The translations under genes were made by a program, and so were the position numbers. From the NCBI GenBank assembly GCA_034440615.1, contig JAOTOM010004680.1, positions 167,501-231,500 on the forward strand: DNA of 64,000 nt. The letters are read 5' to 3'. Source of the stretch: Ashinkailepas kermadecensis (Eukaryota; Arthropoda; Thecostraca; Neolepadidae). The notes beneath the pieces were generated by a model. The model had not been told where the DNA came from. It searched no databases and saw only the letters and a list, made by a program, of their open reading frames with translations. This document shows, piece after piece, positions 43,001 through 55,000 of this stretch (position 1 is the stretch's first letter; every line of letters starts with the position of its first letter).

Positions 43001-46000
43001 CAAGTGTGCCGCAGGTCACAGACGGGCGGCCGACACAACGTCGGCCACCTCTGTAGGACAGACGGTGCGTCATCTCAAGTGTGCCGCAGGTCACAGACGG
43101 GCGGTGGACCACCGCCGGTCACCTCTGTAGGACAGACGGTGCGTCACCTCAAGTGTGCCGCAGGTCACAGACGGGCGGCCGACACAACGTCGGCCACCTC
43201 TGTAGGACAGACGGTGCGTCACCTCAAGTGTGCCGCAGGTCACAGACGGGCGGTGGACCACCGCCGGTCACCTCTGTAGGACAGACGGTGCGTCACCTCA
43301 AGTGTGCCGCAGGTCACAGACGGGCGGTGGACCAACGTCGGCCACCTCTGTAGGACAGACGGTGCGTCACCTCAAGTGTGCCGCAGGTCACAGACGGGCG
43401 GTGGACCACCGCCGGTCACCTCTGTAGGACAGACGGTGCGTCACCTCAAGTGTGCCGCAGGTCACAGACGGGCGGTGGACCAACGCCGGTCACCTCTGTA
43501 GGACAGACGGTGCGTCACCTCAAGTGTGCCGCAGGTCACAGACGGGCGGTGGACCAACGTCGGCCACCTCTGTGGGACAGACGGTGCGTCACCTCAAGTG
43601 TGCCGCAGGTCACAGACGGGCGGCCGACACAACGTCGGCCACCTCTGTAGGACAGACGGTGCGTCACCTCAAGTGTGCCGCAGGTCACAGACGGGCGGCC
43701 GACACAACGTCGGCCACCTCTGTAGGACAGACGGCGCGTCACCTCAAGTGTGCCGCAGGTCACAGACGGGCGGCCGACACAACGTCGGCCACCTCTGTAG
43801 GACAGACGGTGCGTCACCTCAAGTGTGCCGCAGGTCACAGACGGGCGGCCGACACAACGTCGGCCACCTCTGTAGGACAGACGGTGCGTCACCTCAAGTG
43901 TGCCGCAGGTCACAGACGGGCGGTGGACCACCGCCGGTCACCTCTGTGGGACAGACGGTGCGTCACCTCAAGTGTGCCGCAGGTCACAGACGGGCGGCCG
44001 ACACAACGTCGGCCACCTCTGTGGGACAGACGGTGCGTCACCTCAAGTGTGCCGCAGGTCACAGACGGGCGGTGGACCACCGCCGGTCACCTCTGTAGGA
44101 CAGACGGTGCGTCACCTCAAGTGTGCCGCAGGTCACAGACGGGCGGCCGACACAACGTCGGTCACCTCTGTGGGACAGACGGTGCGTCACCTCAAGTGTG
44201 CCGCAGGTCACAGACGGGCGGTGGACCAACGCCGGTCACCTCTGCGGGACAGACGGCGGGTCACCTCACGTGTGCCGCAGGTCACAAACGGGCGGTGGAC
44301 ACAACGCCGGTCACCTCTGCGGGACAGACGGCGGGTCACCTCACGTGTGCCGCAGGTCACAAACGGGCGGTGGACCACCGCCGGTCACCTCTGCGGGACA
44401 GACGGCGCGTCACCTCACGTGTGCCGCAGGTCACAAACGGGCGGTGGACACAACGCCGGTCACCTCTGTAGGACAGACGGCGCGTCACCTCACGTGTGCC
44501 GCAGGTCACAGACGGGCGGTGGACCACCGCCGGTCACCTCTGCGGGACAGACGGCGCGTCATCTCAAGTGTGCCGCAGGTCACAGACGGGCGGTGGACCA
44601 CCGCCGGTCACCTCTGCGGGACAGACGGCGGGTCACCTCACGTGTGCCGCAGGTCACAAACGGGCGGTGGACCAACGCCGGTCACCTCTGCGGGACAGAC
44701 GGCGCGTCACCTCACGTGTGCCGCAGGTCACAGACGGGCGGTGGACACAACGTCGGCCACCTCTGCGGGACAGACGGCACGTCACCTCACGTGTGCCGCA
44801 GGTCACAGACGGGCGGTGGACACAACGTCGGCCACCTCTGCGGGACAGACGGCGCGTCACCTCACGTGTGCCGCAGGTCACAGACGGGCGGTGGACACAA
44901 CGTCGGCCACCTCTGTGGGACAGACGGCGCTTCACGTAAAAATCAAAATCGTACCAAGACAGTGAGACGTGAGAGACACTTTAGCAGAACAGAACAGTTA
45001 TTAACGTTTTGAAAGTATGATATTCTGGTGGGATGCAGTCGGTTCCGACATGATTGGAGGGGGAGTTGGGGGGGGAGGAGCTGGCACGACTGTTTCGTAT
45101 GTGGGTGGGAATTGCTCGGGCGTCGACTTTGCCATAATAATCTTCGTAGTGGCCTAATTGCAACATCCCAGCCAAACAGAACGCCCGCTGTAAGTTTTCG
45201 TAAGCCCGTTGTGTATCCAAGGCTCAAAGGCGACGCCCGACCCTCGTCGCAGGACTTTACAGCCTAGTCTGATGGGTGGTGGTCGGATCTGCAGGTCAGG
45301 TCAGTTGTGTCGTGAACCGCACCAGCGTGCAGTCGACTCACGCTAGCTGAGTATCTGAAGCACGCACACATGAATGCCTGCCGGTTATGGCATACATGGA
45401 TCAAACACCACCGGACCAAATATGCATCAAACGAAAATATACCATCAGAAATATTGGTGGACAACTGGGACAACTGGGTATGTGGTATGTTGTCCACATA
45501 CTAGCTGTGTGACACCAGGCTATGAATGCTGGTGCCGCATTATTTCGCCACCTGTGAACACGAATAACATTTGCGTTTTATTCGCTTCCAGGTGTGCCGT
45601 ATTCCCGAACTAGGGTATTCACAAAACGGACATAACCCGCTAAAGTTCCCAGAAGTAATCATGTAAATCGCAGATGAAGTCGCTGTCATGTAGGTATGAA
45701 ATATTTCCTCGTGCCAGAACATTGCACACAATTTATATGTATCACAACCAGAAACATGGCAAGACTGGTTAATATAAATAATTCAGAACCAAATATCAAT
45801 TTTCCAGAAAGGCTACAAACAAGCAATCCATCATGTCCAATTTCCGCCCCTCACCAGCACTCCAACGGTAAAATATGAGAAATTGCACAAGGCGCCCATG
45901 TCGTCCGCCCAATCTTCATAAATTCATGTTCACAGCGCACAGCCAATATGAATGGCTCTTACACCCAGACCACGTCCGGCTGGTGATGGGGATGGCTGAA

Positions 46001-49000
46001 GCATATCTGATCGCTCGGACCTACGTCACTGTTAACCCGTCCGGTCTCGGGGGGCGGGGATTTCCGCCCGCCTCCACCTCTCTGAGGACGTCACTGCTAA
46101 GTGTCAGTGTTGTCACTGTCTCCTTACAAAGGCGACGTCAGCCATGGGAAGGCGATCCAGTGATCCAGTGGTCCAGTGGTCCAGTGATCGTAGTGGGCAC
46201 GGGTGCTACACACGCAAGTCCAGCAGAACTGCAGCGTTCGTGATTAGCTTCGAGTGAGCTGATTCATCGAACCTGATGGCTAAATGCTGATTCTCAGCTG
46301 CCAATATTTAACGGGCACTTCACACACAGCAACCAAATTTGTAGTATCAATCCACGGTCCGATGAATATGTTTTCTGCTCAACAAGGTTCTATGTTTCAT
46401 TACCACGGATGTGCAGAGCATGAAGGTGATGTCCTTAGGACAGGTGACCTTGCCCACTAGCCAGTGAACCCGACCTGTGGGACTCAACACAGCTCTTATT
46501 GATTCTTGCAGCCCGTTTATCGGAGTGCATGTCCAAAATACTGGGACTGGATGGGCATAGGCGATCTGCGGATCGGCAGATCAGTAGTTAATAACTACCT
46601 GGCGAGTGGACCGACCTACAATTCGCCGCGGAAACACCCATTGCCTGTGAGCTCGGCCACGTTTTTTTCGTGCAGGCGCGCTCGGCAATTTGGCGCAATT
46701 CATCGTCAACTGCATACAAGCACTTCGATGATCGACCGTGCGCTCGCTGAATTATTGAGTGTGCTTAGTTCTGCGTCGGGACAACGAGCGTCCGCCGCAC
46801 TTCATGATTCACGAGGCTCGACGAAGGTCGATACGCGCCGCCGTCGCCGCCGTCGCGGGCTTCTGACACGCTGGCGACAGCCGGTCGTCAGCCGGTCGTC
46901 AGCCGGTCGTCAGCCGGTCGTCAGCCGGTCGTCAGCGCATTGACAGGCCGCTCTCGACCCGCCGTCAATCCGTCATTTAGTCACTGTCAGCCCACTGGCA
47001 GCCAGGCATCGGCCCGCCGCTGTCCGTCGTCTGTCGTCAGTCTGTTGTCAGTCTGTCGTCAGTCTGCAGTCGTCTGTCGTCAGTACATCGTCAGTGCATT
47101 GCTAGTCTGTCGCCAGACAATTATCAGTACGTCGTCAGTCTATGATCAGTCTGTTGGCAGTCTATTGTTAGTCTGTCGTCAGTTCGCCATCAGTCTGCCG
47201 TTGGTCTGTCGTCAGTTTATTGTAGTCTGTCGTCAGTCTGTCGTCAGTCCGTCGTTCAGTCTGTCGTTAATCCGTCATCAGTCCGTCGTCAGTCCGTCGT
47301 CAGTCTGTCGTCAGTCTGTCGTCAGTCTGTCGTCAGTCTGTCGTCAGTCTGTCGTCAGTCTGTCGTCAGTCTGTCGTCAGTCTGTCGTCAGTCCGTCGTT
47401 CAGTCTGTCGTTAATCCGTCGTCAGTCCGTCGTCAGTCTGTCGTCAGTCTGTCGACAGTCTGTCGTCAGTCTGTCGTCAGTCTGTCGTCAGTCTGTCGTC
47501 AATCTGCCATCAGCCTGTCGTTGGCCTGTCGTCAGCCTGTCGTCTGTCTGTCGTCAGTTTGTCGTCAGTATGTCGTCAGTCTTTCGTCATCATATCGTCA
47601 GTCTGTCGTCAGTTTGTCATTAGCCTGTCGTCGATCCGTCGTCGATCTGTCGTCAGTCCGTCATCAGTCCGTCGTCAGTCCGTCGTCAGTTCGTCATCAG
47701 TCTGTCGTCGGCCAGCTGCCGGTCCACTGCTGGTCCACTGACGAGCAGTTGGCGTTGGCCGTCGGCGAAGGCCCACCCGACTGGCCAACACTCGCAGTCG
47801 TCGCTACAGTGGCCGGCCGACTGCGGATGGCCATCACGAGCTGGCCGGCCGGCGCCCCTGCTGATCGGACCGATATGCTGAGCCGTCATCAGTGCGCCGG
47901 CAAAGAACAGAAACCCATCGGCTGTCGCGCGGCGCCAACAGTGTTCGCATGCGATTGGGCGATAGGCTGGTTTCCGTGCACACCCAGTCTGGTGTGATCG
48001 AGTGAGGGTGGGCCGACGTGCGTCCATATCCATCGGGTGTTGCACGGCAAGTGGGTCGTGTCGTGCGTCGACCTGCCACTTCGTCCGCTACGCCGTCCGC
48101 TACGCCGCCTTCACAGGCGGTGCTGACGTCACGGTGCTCGATAATCAGACGGGTTGAGGCGGCCGACCAATGTGCGGAATTCCGGGTACCCGGCGGCCGT
48201 AACGGCGACTGAACACGACCGTCGGCCACGACACTCAGCTTAACTTTAAGAAGTGGGGCCGCGGGCGGAGCGATTCGTGTCAGAATGGTGATGAGCCCGA
48301 GGCGGCCGGCTCGGTGGCGGCCGGGCGGCGGCAGGCACGGTCCGACATAACCGGCAACAAATGACTCGGACCAAATATCGAACCACGGGTCGGTCCGGCC
48401 ACGGGTGTGAGGTCAAACCGTCACACCAAGCAACCAGACGCACTCAAAGTAGTTCAAAATGACATCACTCGACGTGTTCTCCTACTATTTCGCGCCATTG
48501 GTGTAAATATTTGTCACTATATCGCTTTCCATTGCATTATCCATTTCTGTTAATTGACCCTTTCTAAAATGAATTGCAGTCTATCAAGGCTGCGGCGCTG
48601 AGGCAGGTTGGAGTCAGGCAACACACGCACCCCACGTAATCTTGAGACATGGCTTGAAATATCTTCTCATATTAACCTTAGCGGACATGGGCAGAAGCTG
48701 AATGTGAGTGTATGTGATTGTGGGGAATAGAATAAGAACACAAAAGCATTGTCCCTGGTTGGGTCGCAAGGTCGAATTAACTTTTGCTGTGAAAAGGTCT
48801 CATGTTCACCAGGTTTCTAATATTCACTAAGTTTCAACCGAAGATAATTATCATTGAGGACAATGCCTTTGGACAGTATTGCAAATTTCAACTCAATATC
48901 TCGTCGAGCCAGCAAGTTATCACCTGAGACGTCAAAAACGTAGTGTCCGCCAGCGGAGGTATGCTATGGAAGCCAAACCAACGGCACCAGCATCAGACGT

Positions 49001-52000
49001 CATTGGATGCGCTGGGCGAGAGAGGGCAAGGGTCGAGGTGTGGGGCTCCACTACTTCAGGTACTGGATGTGACATCCTACCACGAACTTGTGACCCTACA
49101 GCAACTGGGTTATCTTGCCAGCTCGTGAGGACATTGCGTCCAGTTTTCTAGGAAATGCAGGAATTCTAAAATTTGACTGAGTGTGCCTGCCATTGCCGTC
49201 TGCCCTAAGCTTGAAGGTTGATTTAAAAAAAACACTACACCAAAATGGCCATGTGTTTCTCAACGTTGACGAGCGGAGCTACGTCGTACCGTTTAACGCG
49301 TGCTTCCATCCAGCGTAAAGTATGTTTTGTTTTGTTTTTGGTTTTGTTTTTTTGGGGGGAGATACAATAATTGGCCTCACCATGCGCGTGGTGAAACGTA
49401 ACAAGGGCAACATGATATTTTTCGAAATGATCTGCTTGCCAATTGCCACACTACCTTTTCCTTATATTTGATCCGTCACCGGCATCAATTCACGTAGCCA
49501 ATACCGCGGTGACAACACTGCATATGAACATAGGGTAACAAGGAAAACATAAAAGTCATTGCTTTGATTAGGATAGCATTGAGATGGCATGTGATGGCAT
49601 GGCATTGATCGCATACCTTACATGTTTGCGTCCATCGAAGCGTATGTGGATTTGCCAGATTTGCACTCACCTTGCATTTGGGACACATTGCGTGAAATGC
49701 CTGACATAATAACAAATGACATCGACAAATGATAACAATGATGAACATGAATAACAATGATATCGACAAATGTTCTAGCGAAGATCGATATTCCGAGAAG
49801 GTGACCTCCGTGAGTTATAATCGCACAAGCCATTCGGAGAATAAGCGTGCACTTAACCCTCGCATTACGAACAGTTTCCGAATCGCGTCGTTTGCGAAAC
49901 TAGTCGAGACGACCCATGATGATTATAACTAAGGGTCGTCAAGGGTTAATTTGCGCGGCATCGGAAAGGCCGTCAGCCCATGCCCTGCTGGTGCTCCGAG
50001 CTGCGAGCGTCCTGCTTGCTGTGAGGGGACATTTTCCCGCAGGTACCTTTGGAACCGCTACATACCTTCATATCCCCGGACTTGCATAGATTCCCCCGGA
50101 GATACCTTCGGAACCGCTACATCGATTGAAGCTGTCAAACCACTGGTTTGACTGTTCTGTGAGTTTGACCTTTTATGCTGTGTTGTTTTATCCATTTGAC
50201 GCGATGTCATAATAGCCACGAGTCAATTGTGGAGGACATCAATAAAAGGTCTGTCTGTCTGTCTGTCTGTCTGTCCAGACGACAATCCACTGTGCTGCAC
50301 TAGGTGGCCGAACAGCATGTCAATTGGCATTATTTCAGTTTGTTAATAATGTCACTGGTCAGGTCAAGCGCAAAAAAGGCCATGGTCATAGTATTGTCAG
50401 CACCTATATATAGTACAGACAATAGCACCTCGTCGTTATCTCTCAAAATATGCTGTAGGGCCAACAAATGTAATTTGTGGCATAATTATCAGGGTTCGGT
50501 TGATATTGATGTCAAGGTCAATGTCAGTGCAGGTCGACATTTGCAATAACATTATAATGTCGTACAGTATATGTCTCCAGATAAATTTATCGAGTCTGTA
50601 ACAAAGGAACACTTTCTGCGAGGTGTGATGTTTTGAACTCGACATAATGAAGGTAAGTGAAGTATAAATATCACAACAGGCTGTAGATGAACACCTAGTC
50701 CTAAGTATACATTTATTATTACAGGGTTCAGATCTCGAACTTCCTGTGATTCAGATCTCGAACTTCCAGGAGCTCGGAACATGAAACCCGAACACAACTC
50801 GGAGAGCTGAGTAGGTCATCTGTTCCCAATGACCTCTCCGTTGTGAAAGTCAGCACACCTCGACGTGATAATACTGACGGACGCATTGTGCTCTGTGCCC
50901 AGAGCACAATGCGAACCACTCGGTTCGCAGAGCATAGTGGTAACCACTCAGTTCGCTTCCAGGGGCGACCGCAAGACGCTCAATAGTTTTCCTCGAACCC
51001 CACATCAAATTTCTTCCAACGCTCAGTATTTCATATTACGCGCTGAACACTCACATCGATTATCCATAGTTTGTTATCCAGAAAAGTGCTTCATACTCAA
51101 TAATCGACATACGGTAGCGATACTTTCAGTACCCAGCACTTCCCACTATCTGGCCACACTCGCTCACACCACACAATACTAGTGACACGTGCCTCTGTCC
51201 CGGAGGTCGGGACATGCACCCACCCACATACATACACGCACACAGGCCACAGTACAGGTGACACATGCCTCTACCGCTAAGTGTCTGGTAGTGGGGGGGG
51301 GGGGGGGCGTGCCCAGTGGTGGAGAATACTCACGTCCGTGTGAGAAGGCAGGGTGCATCAGTGCAGGGTGGGGTGCCGCCGCCGACACCTGCTGCTTGGG
51401 CTTGCTAACTTTGGTGTTGCTCTTGGCAAACTCCAGACGTATGGTCTGGGGCAGGTCGGGGTCGAAGCGTGCACCCTGTCGAACACAGACGGTTGACGTG
51501 GTGACCGCAGCGTCGGCAGTCTGGACAGACGGTCTCCCTCACACATCGCCAAGATGTGGTTGGCGCCACCGTGAAGCAGACTGCCGGCAGAGGTGCCTTA
51601 GCGTGGCTCCGACCATGTCAGGACGCCAGATGTCGCCGACTTGGGCCGACAGATGTCGCCGACTTGGGCAGACAGATGTCGTCCTCTTGGCACCGCCAAG
51701 AGGACATCATAATTCAGTGTTTGGCTTGGTTAGGGGGCGTGGCAGAAGGTCAGAGGTGCCTGACGTAGCTTCGAGTACGGAAGGATACCAGACGTCACCG
51801 ACTAGCTTAGGGGACGGCCAAGCGGACAAAATTTAGAAGCGGTTGGCATGGTTATTGGTGCGTGGCAAAAGGTGAGATGAGCCTGACATGGTTAGAAACT
51901 TTTAAGGAGTCCAGAAAATAGAGGTGACAGGTGATTGAAGATTCGGTAAAAGACCACAGGACCTATAATTCTTGCAATGCTAAGGGTGCATCAGAATGCC

Positions 52001-55000
52001 GGAGGCGCTTGGCATGGCTATCCAAAGGGGTTCAAACAAGCCAGGAGACCAGACGTGCCTGGTTGTGGTTAGGGGGCGCACCAAGAGGACAGATGAGCCG
52101 GTCGTGTTGAACGGTGCCACGACCTCCCCTCTCTCCTCACATAAACACGGAGGAGCGGCAGAAGCCACCAATGAATGCTTCAGATCACCGGAAGGGTGCT
52201 GTGATTGGTACGTTTGTGAGATAATGATGGCTAAGATAGACATGGCTGTATACAGGATGCATATTTTAGGGGGATGACTGGCACCTTTCAGCCGTCAGGT
52301 TCAAACACTCATCACCTCCAGTAATCCTGAGGGCATTTTGCTCGGCATGGTAGGTCCGGCAGCTCCAACTATTTCTGCAGGAGAGATTAATACCATGTAG
52401 GTTGCGACGCTTTGTGGAGTATGTGTGACCACGATTACAGGAAAGATGAAGGCATTACTATCGACAATATCCCACGAACAGATTCAGCAACTTAGAATAG
52501 TGTCTGCATGAAGGACATGAATTAGCGGTGCTGTGCATCGAAAGTTGCATCATCAGAGCCCCAGCTCTACTGAGCAGCCTGGAGATAGTGGGCACACGTA
52601 CACTCCGTGAGACGTGATTTGGTGATGGTGGCCTGCACATCACACGTGATCCAGTCAACACACCCTGCCTATCATCCGTGGGACGTGATTTGGTGATGGT
52701 GGCCTGCACATCACACGTGATCCAGTCAACACACCCTGGCCATCATCCGTGGGACGTGATTTGGTGATGGTGGCCTGCACATCACACGTGATCCAGTCAA
52801 CACACCCTGCCTATCGTCCGTGGGACGTGATTTGGTGATGGTGGCCTGCACATCACACGTGATCCAGTCAACACACCCTGGCCATCATCCGTGGGACGTG
52901 ATTTGGTGATGGTGGCCTGCACATCACACGTGATCCAGTCAACACACCCTGGCCATCATCCGTGGGACGTGATTTGGTGATGGTGGCCTGCACATCACAC
53001 GTGATCCAGTCAACACACCCTGGCCATCATCCGTGGGACGTGATTTGGTGATGGTGGCCTGCACATCACACGTGATCCAGTCAACACACCCTGGCCATCA
53101 TCCGTGGGACGTGATTTGGTGATGGTGGCCTGCACATCACACGTGATCCAGTCAACACACCCTGGCCATCATCCGTGGGACGTGATTTGGTGATGGTGGC
53201 CTGCACATCACACGTGATCCAGTCAACACACCCTGCCTATCATCCGTGGGACGTGATTTGGTGATGGTGGCCTGCACATCACACGTGATCCAGTCAACAC
53301 ACCCTGCCTATTGTCCGTGGGACGTGATTTGGTGATGGTGGCCTGCACATCACACGTGATCCAGTCAACACACCCTGGCCATCATCCGTGGGACGTGATT
53401 TGGTGATGGTGGCCTGCACATCACACGTGATCCAGTCAACACACCCTGCCTATCGTCCGTGGGACGTGATTTGGTGATGGTGGCCTGCACATCACACGTG
53501 ATCCAGTCAACACACCCTGCCTATCATCCGTGGGACGTGATTTGGTGATGGTGGCCTGCACATCACACGTGATCCAGTCAACACACCCTGGCCATCATCC
53601 GTGGGACGTGATTTGGTGATGGTGGCCTGCACATCACACGTGATCCAGTCAACACACCCTGCCTATCATCCGTGGGACGTGATTTGGTGATGGTGGCCTG
53701 CACATCACACGTGATCCAGTCAACACACCCTGCCTATCATCCGTGGGACGTGATTTGGTGATGGTGGCCTGCACATCACACGTGATCCAGTCAACACACC
53801 CTGCCTATCGTCCGTGGGACGTGATTTGGTGATGGTGGCCTGCACATCACACGTGATGCAGTCAACACACCCTGCCTATCATCCGTGATCAAAGGGAGGT
53901 CTGCTTCGGAGACCTTCACGGTGAGTGAGTGCACGTGTGCCTCACATTTCACAGAACTCCGTACATTTCAGATAATTATCTACATTTCACAGAATGGCAC
54001 TGAGCGACGGCCATCCGATGGCAACATATACATTAATCTGCTCTGAAAGCCATCGACAGCACACATTGAGGCCGTTGACGCATAGCACATGGTGGATTAT
54101 GCATGGAACAGAAGAACGAAAGTACACATTGGCGACAGCAGACTGCTAAGACGCGGGGTACACGAGAGTACACAATGGCGACAGCAGACTGCTAGGACGC
54201 GGGGTACACGAGAGTACACAATGGCGACAGCAGACTGCTAAGACGCGGGGTACACGAGAGTACACATTGGCGACAGCAGACTGCTAAGACGCGGGGTACA
54301 CGAGAGTACACAATGGCGACAGCGGACGGGTTGTGTTCTAAGACGCGGGGTACACGAGAGTACACAATGTCGAATTGCTACGAGAGTACACAATGCTAAG
54401 ACGCCGAATCAAACACCGATATACCGTCTGGAGTCCACTGGTCTAAAGAACGGCTCGTGGGGAACAATGAAGCAGCTTGCCACGCTGCGCTTCATCCTTG
54501 TGAAATAACACATCATTTGCAATGTTGGCAGCTATTTTTGTTTTAATATCCACTCAATTTCAAAGATTGGTAATTTATACTATCAACTTACTATAAGAGA
54601 CTCTTCAATTACCGATGAAGTGGTGACGTCTTAAATGGTGACGTCACCGATGAAGTGGTGACATCTTAAATGTCAAAGGAGGCTCCTGAGCTTGCTTGGC
54701 CTGTCTCTTTTGATATTGGATGGACCGTACACAGTGGCTCCCGAGCTTGCTTGGCCTGGAGTCTCTTTTGATATTGGATGGACCGTACACAGTGGCTCCC
54801 GAGCTTGCTTGGCCTGGAGTCTCTTTTGATATTGGATGGACCGTACACAGTGGCTCCCGGGCTTGCTTGGCCTGGAGTCTCTTTTGATATTGGATGGACC
54901 GTACACAGTGGCTCCCGAGCTTGCTTGGCCTGGAGTCTCTTTTGATATTGGATGGACCGTACACAGTGGCTCCCGGGCTTGCTTGGCCTGGAGTCTCTTT

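Noticed and set aside
42185..45012. Plus-strand ORFs up to about 370 codons
   Set aside because: Translation of the 74-bp array in all frames; antisense to an intron of a well-supported gene.
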